Shown here: in pieces, positions 54,081 to 61,730 of the stretch
How the letters are laid out: each line of letters begins with the position of its first letter
Position numbering within the stretch: the first letter of the stretch is position 1
From: Haloechinothrix aidingensis
GTDB taxonomy: Bacteria; Actinomycetota; Actinomycetes; Mycobacteriales; Pseudonocardiaceae
Length of the DNA stretch: 64,000 nucleotides
Direction: 5' to 3'
Assembly (NCBI RefSeq): GCF_013450155.1
Contig: NZ_JACCKD010000003.1
Span: 558,001 to 622,000, forward strand
Program-made: the position numbers and the translations under genes
The notes under the pieces: model-generated
Seen by the model: the letters and a program-made list of their open reading frames with translations, nothing else
Database searches by the model: none
What the model was told of the DNA's origin: nothing

Positions 54081-55070
54081 GTGGGTGGATTCGGTATTGA
54101 TTTCGGCACTGCGAACACGGTCGTCGGTCAGCCCGATGCGGGAATCGTTCTCGACGAGCCGTCCGTCATGCTCACCCGGGCGAACGAACCGTACCGGGCG
54201 ATCCGGGTAGGAAAGGAAGCTCGGGAACTGATCGGGCGAACTCCGGCGGGGTTCGCCACGGTCCGGCCGATGCGTGACGGTGTCATCGTCGATCTCGAAT
54301 CGGCGCGCGCCTACATCGGCGCCATCATCCGGAAGGTAACCGATCGGTGGCAGCGCTGGATGCGGCCCAGAGCGGTGATCGCCGTGCCTGCGGGAGCGAC
54401 CACCCTGGAACGTCGCGCGCTGCTCGAGGTCGCCCACGAGGCGGGGCTGCGGAAGGTCGCGGTGCTGCCGGAGCCGGTATCGGGCGCGTTGGGCTCCGGT
54501 GTCAACCCCATCGAGCCACGCGCGCACCTGGTCGTGGACGTGGGTGGCGGTACCTCCGAGATCACGGGCTTCTGCTTCGGCGGCGTACTGACCCACCGCA
54601 GCTGCCGGGTGGCGGGGGACGAGCTCACCCTGGCGCTGTACCAGCACCTGCGCGCCGAGCACCAGATCGTGGTCGGTGAGCTCACCGCGGAGGACATCAA
54701 GGTGGGCATGCACGGCCAGGACGATCCCTCCCTCGTCGTCGAGGGCCGGGATGCCGCCACCGGCCGCGCCCGTCTGGTCACTCTGGACACGGCCGAGATC
54801 ATGGACGCGTTGCGCCCCACGACCACCGAGATCGTGCACACCCTCACCAGCTGTCTCGAAGACCTGCCCGCGCAGGCGGTCGGTGACGTGATGGCCGAGG
54901 GCGTGCTGGCGATCGGTGGCGGGTCGTTGCTGCGCGGCTTCACCATGCTCCTCGAGGAGGCGTTCGGGTTCCCGGTCAAGCAGTCGGAGCGGCCGCTCAC
55001 CTGCGTGGCGGAGGGCGCTACCGCCGCGCTGTCCCAGCCGGACGTCGTCGCCGCCTACGGCTACTACTAG
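54081..55070 (+). CDS. MreB-like actin homologue
   Basis: 329 residues from GTG 54081 (GTG 54078 also possible) behind GGGAGG. The MreB phosphate loop reads GIDFGTANTVV, followed by EPSVMLTR and VGKEARELIGRTP; the second phosphate loop is VVDVGGGTSEI and the adenosine motif IGGGSLLRGF. It is divergent from typical MreB and slightly shorter. It may polymerise at the membrane and guide cell-wall enzymes. The convergent SEDS-PBP fusion gene downstream fits this role. Confidence 0.85.
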   Translation: MGGFGIDFGTANTVVGQPDAGIVLDEPSVMLTRANEPYRAIRVGKEARELIGRTPAGFATVRPMRDGVIVDLESARAYIGAIIRKVTDRWQRWMRPRAVIAVPAGATTLERRALLEVAHEAGLRKVAVLPEPVSGALGSGVNPIEPRAHLVVDVGGGTSEITGFCFGGVLTHRSCRVAGDELTLALYQHLRAEHQIVVGELTAEDIKVGMHGQDDPSLVVEGRDAATGRARLVTLDTAEIMDALRPTTTEIVHTLTSCLEDLPAQAVGDVMAEGVLAIGGGSLLRGFTMLLEEAFGFPVKQSERPLTCVAEGATAALSQPDVVAAYGYY

Positions 55071-55079
55071 ACACCGCTC

Positions 55080-55120
55080 GTGTGGGGGCCGGTCCGCGTC
55101 GCGCGGGCCGGCCCCCACAC
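55080..55120. terminator. Bidirectional hairpin between the MreB-like gene and SEDS-PBP gene
   Basis: 19-base arms with one G-U type mismatch, outer GTGTGGGGGCCGG, 3-nt loop. It begins ten bases after the MreB-like stop; the converging gene ends at 55235. Confidence 0.85.
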
Positions 55121-55234
55121 ATGTCTTCCGCAACGTCGAGCACCGATCATCCCGGCGCGGCTCGCCACAGCTCACATGCACCATCCACCGAACTCGTCCG
55201 GGCCCGGTATGTCAGCGATGTCAGCGGTGGCATC

Positions 55235-58117
55235 TCAGCGGTTGTCGATGTAGTGCTCGAGTATCGCCGTCACGACCGGCCCCGAGGTCTGCGACCCGAA
55301 CCCACCGCCGCGCACGAAGGTGGACACGACGATCTCCGGCTCCTCGGCGGGGGCGACCGCAGTGAACCAGGCGTGCGGCTCCCCGTTGGGCGAGGAGGGA
55401 TCCTCCGCGGTTCCGGTCTTGGCCACGCTCGATATCGGCAGCTCGTTGAGCTGGCCTGCCGTGCCTCGCTCCGCAGAGGCACGCATCCCCTCGAGTACCG
55501 GGTCGAGCTTGTCGGCGAAGGACAGTTCCCGGGGCTCTTCGGTCTCCAGCTCGGTGAAGGACTCGTCCCCGAACGCGGCTGCCAGCTGGGGAGTCACGAT
55601 GTGCCCCGTCGCCAGCCCGGACGTCCACAGCGCGGAGTGCAACGGGGTCACCGTCAGCGGCCCTTGCCCGATCCCCATCAGCACGGTCGACCCGGTATAC
55701 CAGTTGCCGCCGACCTGATGGACCGAGTCCGGCGTGCCGAGGAACCCGGCTTTCTCCCCCGGCAGATCGATCCCGGTCGGCCTCCCGACACCCAGCTCCT
55801 CGGCCACCGTCGCGATCTTCTCCGGCCCCAGCTCGAGTGCCAGCTTGTAGAAGTACACGTTGTCCGACATGGCGATGGCATCGACGAGGTCGTGCGGCCC
55901 CATGGGGCGCCAGTTGTCGAACGTGTGCCCTCCGAGTGAGAAGCTGGCCCCGGTCGGCACCACTCGATCGGGTGGGACAGCGTCGTAGACGGCGTTGGCG
56001 GCGGCGACCACGATCTTGAACGTCGACCCGGGGGCCACGGGCACCTGTGACACGTGGTCGATCATCGGCAGGCCGGATCCGTCCATCTCCGAGGCCAGCT
56101 CGGCGTCGTTGATCGGCGGGACATAGACGTTGTTGTCATAGGCGGGCACGCTCGCCTTGGCGAGTACCGCCCCGGTACGCGCGTCCATGGCGACCGCGCC
56201 ACCGAGGTCCCCGCCGCTCTCCTCGATCGCGTCCGCCAGCGCTTCGTTGGCCACACGCTGCATGTCCGCGTCGAGGTGGAGCCGGAGATGCTCGCCGGGT
56301 ACCGGGTCGGTTCGACCGGCAGCGGCAGCCGGCCGGCCGTCGGGCTCGACGTAGACACACTGCCAGCCGTCCGTCCCGCGCAGGATCGCGTCGTACTGCT
56401 GCTCCAACCCGGCCCGGCCGACGACCGAGCCCAGCGCCAGCGATGGTTGCCTGCTCATGTCGGCAGGCGTGCCCACGCCGACGAATCCCAGCGTCGGACC
56501 AAGCATCGAACCGAGCGGGTAGTCCCTGCGCTGGGATGGCATCACGAGTACCCCGGGCAGTTCGGACTCGGCGAGCCGGTCGCCCACCTCCGGCCGCACG
56601 GTCGCGATCTCGACGTGCAGTTCGGACGACTCGGATACCCGCTCGACCGCGTCCGCGAGCTCCCCGGCGGGCTTGTCGACAATGCCGGCCAGCCGCGCGA
56701 TCGCGTCGCTGTCACCCTCCGGGAACAGACCGGGAACCACGTGCACCTCGCTGCGCTCCTGGTTGGTGGCCAGCAGCTCGCCCGTGCGGTCCCGGATGTC
56801 TCCCCGCTCGGCAGGCAGCCGGATGCACCGGGTCATCTGTTCCTCGCTCGTCTGGCGCAGCTCGTCGCCGCGTGCCGACTGGACGTGCCAGGCGAACCAG
56901 GACATCGCTGCGAGGTTCGCGCTGAGCAGCACGGCACCGGTACGTGCCCACCGCGGGTGTCGCCGCTTGGGCGGCGCGGGCGCCCACAGCGGCCGGTCCA
57001 AGCCGTCCCGGCGCGCGGCGAGTACCAGGCCGAGCGCGACGAAGTGCACCGTGGCGGTGGTGCCGCCGTAACTGAACAGCGGGATCGGCAGTCCGGTGTG
57101 CGGCAGCAGTGTCAGGTTCGCCGCGATCGACACGAACGCGTGCAGGCCGAACATCGCCGCGACACCCGCGGCTATCAGCGCCGCCTCCGGGCTCCGTGTC
57201 ATCCTGCTGGCCAGCGCCGCGCGCCACACCAGGACCAGTACCGCGGCGATCACCGCCACCCCGGCGAGCAGCCCCCACGCGTGTACCACGCTGGCGAACG
57301 CGAGGTCGTGCTCGCTCTCCGGCACGTACGAGGCACGCAGGTCGAACAGCGGGTCACCGGCCCGGCCGAACAACCCCCCGGCGGCGATAGCGATCTCGGC
57401 CTGCAACGCGGCCCAGCCTGCGCCACTGGCATCCCGCGCACCCGACGCGAAGGACTCCAGCCGGTCGAGCTGGTACGGCCGCAACACCAGAAGGACGAGT
57501 GGCAAGGCAGCCAGGGCGATACCGAAGATCGGAAGGAGCGGCAGCAACGGCACGCGGGCGAGAATCACGGTGAACAGCGCGAGCGCGGCGATGACCGCGG
57601 CGGTTGACAGGTCGGGTTGCGTCGCCACCAGCCCGACGGGTACTGCGGCGAAGGCGAGGGCACTCCACAACCGCCACCACGAGTAGCCGCGCGCGAGCTG
57701 GTGCACCAGCAGTAACAGCACACCCAGCTTGGCGACGTCGGAGGGTTGCACCGAGATCACGCCGAAATCGAGCCACCGCTGGGCTCCCTTGACCTTGTCC
57801 CCCACAAGCGGGACCGCCAGCAGCATCAGCACAGCGGCGAGGTAGACACCCCACGCCAGCCGTGGCAACGCCTGCACACGCAGCCGGGCAAGCAGGACCA
57901 TCGCGACAAGGCCCGCGAAGCCGATCGCACCGTGCCGCACGGCATGTTCGGTCATCCCCAGCGCGAGGAGGTTCAGCAGGCCCAACCCGACCAGGACCGC
58001 AGCGGCGATCACGATCCACGGGTCGATCACCCACCCGCCGGGATGCATCGCCGCGGTCGACGTGCCACTCAGCCGATGGCCCCGCACCCCACCGCGACCG
58101 GAACTGCCATTGCCCAT
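55235..58117 (-). CDS. SEDS (FtsW/RodA)-class-B PBP fusion protein
   Basis: 960 residues; ATG 58117 has AAGGG at good spacing and lies 10 bases after the upstream stop. Residues ~30-370 are a ten-helix SEDS glycosyltransferase with VPESEHD271LAFA and SVQPSDVAKL. Residues ~395-415 form one further helix, then a PBP dimerisation region and the transpeptidase: S698TFK701, S751DN, K900TG. All catalytic motifs of both enzymes are intact. One polypeptide can therefore polymerise glycan and crosslink it. Normally RodA and PBP2 (or FtsW and FtsI) are separate chains. Adjacent MreB-like and membrane genes suggest an alternative elongation or sporulation machine. Confidence 0.92.
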   Translation of the reverse strand: MGNGSSGRGGVRGHRLSGTSTAAMHPGGWVIDPWIVIAAAVLVGLGLLNLLALGMTEHAVRHGAIGFAGLVAMVLLARLRVQALPRLAWGVYLAAVLMLLAVPLVGDKVKGAQRWLDFGVISVQPSDVAKLGVLLLLVHQLARGYSWWRLWSALAFAAVPVGLVATQPDLSTAAVIAALALFTVILARVPLLPLLPIFGIALAALPLVLLVLRPYQLDRLESFASGARDASGAGWAALQAEIAIAAGGLFGRAGDPLFDLRASYVPESEHDLAFASVVHAWGLLAGVAVIAAVLVLVWRAALASRMTRSPEAALIAAGVAAMFGLHAFVSIAANLTLLPHTGLPIPLFSYGGTTATVHFVALGLVLAARRDGLDRPLWAPAPPKRRHPRWARTGAVLLSANLAAMSWFAWHVQSARGDELRQTSEEQMTRCIRLPAERGDIRDRTGELLATNQERSEVHVVPGLFPEGDSDAIARLAGIVDKPAGELADAVERVSESSELHVEIATVRPEVGDRLAESELPGVLVMPSQRRDYPLGSMLGPTLGFVGVGTPADMSRQPSLALGSVVGRAGLEQQYDAILRGTDGWQCVYVEPDGRPAAAAGRTDPVPGEHLRLHLDADMQRVANEALADAIEESGGDLGGAVAMDARTGAVLAKASVPAYDNNVYVPPINDAELASEMDGSGLPMIDHVSQVPVAPGSTFKIVVAAANAVYDAVPPDRVVPTGASFSLGGHTFDNWRPMGPHDLVDAIAMSDNVYFYKLALELGPEKIATVAEELGVGRPTGIDLPGEKAGFLGTPDSVHQVGGNWYTGSTVLMGIGQGPLTVTPLHSALWTSGLATGHIVTPQLAAAFGDESFTELETEEPRELSFADKLDPVLEGMRASAERGTAGQLNELPISSVAKTGTAEDPSSPNGEPHAWFTAVAPAEEPEIVVSTFVRGGGFGSQTSGPVVTAILEHYIDNR

Positions 58118-58127
58118 GAGCGCCCTT

Positions 58128-59483
58128 TCAGCACGTGCCACCATCGGCGGGGATCTCGAGCGGCTGCGAGGACACCCGCACCGGCTCCGCTGTCACCGCC
58201 ATCACCGCGAGCGAGGACGACTCCGGTAGTTCCGGCCTGCTGATGCCGTACACCTGGCCCCACCCGGATTGCGCTGTGACCGCCATACCGGGCTGTTCCT
58301 CGACCGAGTCGCTGCAGCGGTCGACCACGTGCAGCGACCACTCCACGGCACGGTTCGTGCCCTCCCGGTCCATGTGCACGTCCACCCGGAGCGGGCACGC
58401 CTGCCCCGGCTCACAGGTTTCGTCCAGGAGTTCCACGGTTACCTCGGTGATGGGCTCGGCCTCCTCCGGAGCCAGCAGCTCGACGTCACGTGGCGCCCGC
58501 GCCGTCCCCTCCCCCTGGTCGCCGGATCCCTGCTCGCGACCCGTCTCGTCGCCCGGCTCCGCGTCGCCCGCGTCATCCTGCCCGCCCGGTTCCTGCGTCA
58601 CCGGGGCGAGCTGGCGCTGCGGCTCGTCCGAGGACATCAGCGCGCCCCAGCCCCGCTGAATGTCCGACACCACGTTGGGCATGCCCCACAAGCTGCCCGC
58701 GGCCACGAGTCCGGCGACAAGACCGACCACGAGTACCCACCGTAGCCGCGCGACCGGCTTGCTGTGCCATGCCCGCCGTCGCGATCTGCGCCAGCCGCGC
58801 AGCCGCAGATCGGCGCCGTGCGGCTCGCTCTTCGACCACGACGCGGCTCGACTCTGGTCCTTTTCGGACTGTTCGCTGTCCAGCTCGGGTTCGCGCCCGG
58901 CTATCGCTCCCGCCAGCGAGGCGAGCTCCGCGCGCAGGATGTCGATCCGGTCATCCGGCACATCGCGCAACAACCGGGTCGCCGCCTGACGCACATGCTC
59001 GGCGAGAGCACCCACGTCGTCGCCGAGCCCGTCCAGACCCTGCACGAGCAGGTCCGCTTCGTCCCGCTGGCGCACACCGTCCCGCCGCGCGCTGGCGGCG
59101 AGCTTGCGCACCAGACCGGCCACCTGGTGGGTCACGGATCGTCCGTGCCCGGCCTCGCCCGGCTCCCCCTCGTCCGGCTCGTCCTGCTGCTCGGCATCAT
59201 CTCCGTCGCCGGTCGCGATGACGACGCTTCCCGACCCGGTGAGCAACACCCGGCGATCGGTGAAACCGGCCGGGTAGCGCTCGCCGCGTCGCAAGGCCTC
59301 CAACTCGGCGGCGAGATCCCGGGCGAGCAGGCCCGCTTGCGCCGGGGTCAGCGTCGCCACCGCGAGCAACCTGCTGATGGCCGTGCCGGCGTGTTCGGCT
59401 CGCGCCGCACCGGCTTCCGACTCGTGCGAGCTCTGCTGCGTGGCCTCCGGTTCCTGCGATTCGGTGGAGCTGGACTCTGGCAT
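58128..59483 (-). CDS. Single-pass membrane protein upstream of the SEDS-PBP fusion
   Basis: 451 residues; GAGGGGT five bases before ATG 59483. The N-terminal ~230 residues are cytoplasmic and helical (LTPAQAGLLARDLAAELEALRRGERYPAGF; DDVGALAEHVRQAATRLLRDVPDDRIDILRAELASLAG). A basic stretch leads to one membrane helix (about 245-268: WVLVVGLVAGLVAAGSLWGM). An acidic linker and an outer domain with Cys residues (ETCEPGQACPL; VVDRCSDSVEE; ending GGTC) follow. I recognise no family. It ends 10 bases before the fusion start, so it is probably its partner. Confidence 0.75.
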   Translation of the reverse strand: MPESSSTESQEPEATQQSSHESEAGAARAEHAGTAISRLLAVATLTPAQAGLLARDLAAELEALRRGERYPAGFTDRRVLLTGSGSVVIATGDGDDAEQQDEPDEGEPGEAGHGRSVTHQVAGLVRKLAASARRDGVRQRDEADLLVQGLDGLGDDVGALAEHVRQAATRLLRDVPDDRIDILRAELASLAGAIAGREPELDSEQSEKDQSRAASWSKSEPHGADLRLRGWRRSRRRAWHSKPVARLRWVLVVGLVAGLVAAGSLWGMPNVVSDIQRGWGALMSSDEPQRQLAPVTQEPGGQDDAGDAEPGDETGREQGSGDQGEGTARAPRDVELLAPEEAEPITEVTVELLDETCEPGQACPLRVDVHMDREGTNRAVEWSLHVVDRCSDSVEEQPGMAVTAQSGWGQVYGISRPELPESSSLAVMAVTAEPVRVSSQPLEIPADGGTC

Positions 59484-59849
59484 GGACGACCCCTCACGAC
59501 GCCGGACTCGTTGATCCATTATTTCGAGTCGGGGCGCGTAAGCACAGGGCTGTCCGTGTGTCTGCCAAACTGTTACCTGTGCACTCCGTGCACGTCCGGG
59601 AATCCCGCATCACACCTGGGTCCACTTCGGTGAAACGTCAAGGTGCGACACGCTCGGATGACCGAGTGTCGCGCGCCGGAATTCTTACTCGGGTACCAGG
59701 GTCGCGCACCACACCCTGCCGTACGGCACCGCGCGTCACCCGCGGTCGCTCGGCGCGGGAAGCACACGGCGGGCGCCGTTGCTTTCCGGTAACGACGAAG
59801 CCGTGTACCCTGTATCGCACACCCGTTCGATTCCCGGAGGTGAGTGCCG
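59484..59849. promoter_or_regulatory. 366-bp divergent region between wall operon and alkB
   Basis: No gene is supported. GTGCAC-TCC-GTGCAC lies at 59579-59593 and the DNA at 59518-59600 is AT-richer than average. A possible -10 (TACCCT, about 59806) lies 35-40 bases before the alkB site. Confidence 0.4.
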
Positions 59850-60476
59850 GTGACCGTGCCGATCCAGGCGTCGATTCTCGACCAGGCGGACGAGATCGGG
59901 CTCGGACCGCTCGGCACCGTCGAACGCACACAGTTGGGCGACGGCGCCTGGGTCGACCTGCTACCCAACTGGGTCGCCTGCGCGCAGGAGCTGTTCGAGT
60001 CCCTGTACCGGGCGGTTCCCTGGCACGCCGAACGCAGGCGCATGTACGACTCGATGGTCGACGTTCCCCGGCTACTCGCCTTCTACGACGAGCACGACCC
60101 GATGCCGCATCCCGTCCTGGAACGGGCCCGGGCCCAGCTGACCGCCTACTACGCGCGCGACCTCGGCGAGCCACTGTGCACCGCGGGCCTGTGCCTGTAC
60201 CGTGACGGCGGCGACAGTGTCGCCTGGCACGGCGACACTGTCGGCAGGGGCGCGCAGGAGGACACGGTCGTCGCGATCGTCGCACTCGGCGCGCAACGCC
60301 CGTTCCTGCTGCGCCCACGCGGCGGCGGCAGCAGCCTGCGCTACGCCATCGGACACGGCGACCTGCTGGTGATGGGCGGTTCGTGCCAGCGGACGTGGGA
60401 GCACGCGGTCCCGAAGACGAGCAAGCGCGTCGGTCCGCGCATCAGCATCCAGTTCCGGCCACGAGATGTCCGCTGA
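59850..60476 (+). CDS. alkB: AlkB-family 2-oxoglutarate/Fe(II) DNA repair dioxygenase
   Basis: 208 residues; GTG 59850 is nine bases after GGAGG (GTG 59844 is too close). The catalytic core has WHGDTVG, the iron HxD motif, and the C-terminal RISIQFRPRDVR with the 2-oxoglutarate arginine. Length fits the short AlkB type found in actinobacteria. It would remove alkyl groups from N1 or N3 positions of bases in DNA or RNA. It is monocistronic or shares the region with the next gene. Confidence 0.92.
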   Translation: MTVPIQASILDQADEIGLGPLGTVERTQLGDGAWVDLLPNWVACAQELFESLYRAVPWHAERRRMYDSMVDVPRLLAFYDEHDPMPHPVLERARAQLTAYYARDLGEPLCTAGLCLYRDGGDSVAWHGDTVGRGAQEDTVVAIVALGAQRPFLLRPRGGGSSLRYAIGHGDLLVMGGSCQRTWEHAVPKTSKRVGPRISIQFRPRDVR

Positions 60477-60563
60477 CCAGGACCGCGGCGACGCTCCCGG
60501 CGCACTCGCCGCGTCACACAGCCGGACCGGTCCGCTCGGGATCGTTCCACACACCGGATGCGC

Positions 60564-60569
60564 TATCCT
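60564..60569 (+). promoter_or_regulatory. -10 box TATCCT, leaderless start of the pseudouridine synthase
   Basis: TATCCT is six bases before the GTG at 60576; no ribosome-binding site is present. This favours 60576 over the in-frame ATG at 60558, which lies upstream of the box. Confidence 0.5.
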
Positions 60570-60575
60570 GCCCGC

Positions 60576-61520
60576 GTGCCGCACCGAGCAGTCGAACCGC
60601 CGCCTGCGCCGGACGGGATCCGGCCGACGCGGTTGCGGCTTCCGGCCACCGGGCGGTGGCGGACTCTCCGGGAGTACCTTCTCGACCGCTTTCCCGCGGA
60701 AGGGCCGCAGCGTGTCGATGCGCTCTTCGCCGAGCAGCGGCTGGTCGACCGCACCGGTCCCGTAGCGCGGGAAGCCCCGTTCGTACCCGGTGCCACGCTC
60801 TGGTGCTACCGGGAACCGCCGAGCGAGGTCCCGGTGCCGTTCGAGGTCTCGATCGTGCATCGCGACGACCGCGTGCTCGTCGCCGACAAGCCGCATTTCC
60901 TGGCCACGACGCCACGAGGCTCGCACGTACTCGAGACGGCGCTGGTCCGGTTGCGCCGCGAGCTGGACCTTCCGGAACTGACGCCCGCGCACCGGCTGGA
61001 CCGGCCGACCGCGGGCCTGGTTCTGTTCGTGCTCCGGCCCGAGCTGCGTGGCGCGTACCAGAAACTCTTCCAACACGGTCTGGTGCACAAGACCTACGAG
61101 GCAGTCGCTGGGTACCCACCCTCGGCGGCATTGCCTCGGACCGTCCGCAGCCGCATCGTCAAGCGGCACGGCGATCATCGTGCCCGCGAGGTGAGCGGTC
61201 CAGCCAACAGCAGCACCCGGGTCGACCTGCTCGAGCACCGTGACGGCCTCGGTCGCTACCGGCTCGTGCCCGCGACGGGCCGGACCCATCAGCTGCGCGT
61301 CCACATGGGCGGTCTCGGCGTCCCGATACTCGGTGACGAGCTGTACCCGAGCCCCATAGGCAAGGCGCCCGACGACTTCGGCAGGCCGCTGCAGCTGCTT
61401 GCTCGTGGACTGGCGTTCACCGACCCCGTCAGCGGTGAGCCGCGCCGGTTCGTCAGCGATCGTTCGTTGCAGGCGTGGACGGCGTACTCGGAGTGGGCGC
61501 GCTCACCCGCGAGCCGGTGA
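60576..61520 (+). CDS. RluA-family pseudouridine synthase
   Basis: 314 residues. An S4-like N-terminal region (WRTLREYLLDRFPAEGPQRVDALFAE) precedes the catalytic domain. Catalytic Asp lies in AHRLDRPTAGLVLF; the KTY motif (VHKTYEAVAG) and TGRTHQLRVHM are typical. It isomerises a uridine in rRNA or tRNA; which one is not clear. Last 68 bases overlap the small gene at 61453 tail to tail. Confidence 0.93.
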   Translation: MPHRAVEPPPAPDGIRPTRLRLPATGRWRTLREYLLDRFPAEGPQRVDALFAEQRLVDRTGPVAREAPFVPGATLWCYREPPSEVPVPFEVSIVHRDDRVLVADKPHFLATTPRGSHVLETALVRLRRELDLPELTPAHRLDRPTAGLVLFVLRPELRGAYQKLFQHGLVHKTYEAVAGYPPSAALPRTVRSRIVKRHGDHRAREVSGPANSSTRVDLLEHRDGLGRYRLVPATGRTHQLRVHMGGLGVPILGDELYPSPIGKAPDDFGRPLQLLARGLAFTDPVSGEPRRFVSDRSLQAWTAYSEWARSPASR

Positions 61521-61656
61521 GCAGCTCGAGCACCGCACCGTCATGGCAGACCAGCTGCACGGCGATCACGCCGGGAGAGACGTTGACGAGGCGCCTGATG
61601 CGGCGGTACCCGAGCAGCACGTTCGCCTGGTGCCGGGGGCAGTAGACGGTGAACAT
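61453..61656 (-). CDS. Small conserved protein of unknown function
   Basis: 67 residues from ATG 61656. It starts MFTVYCPRHQANVLLGYRRI and has a VQLVCHDGAVLELL strand region, a compact pattern seen in many small actinobacterial proteins, with Cys and His early (CPRH) and a second Cys-His. The C-terminal Pro/Thr-rich tail is variable and lies on the opposite strand to the synthase gene. Upstream GGGGA supports the ATG. A longer frame to 61812 crosses the next gene and is rejected. Confidence 0.7.
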   Translation of the reverse strand: MFTVYCPRHQANVLLGYRRIRRLVNVSPGVIAVQLVCHDGAVLELLTGSRVSAPTPSTPSTPATNDR

Positions 61657-61730
61657 CACGGTGAGTCCCCTTTCTCCGGGAGCACTCACCACTGTGTGCC
61701 GCACCGCTGATGGTGTGCTGACGATCGCCG

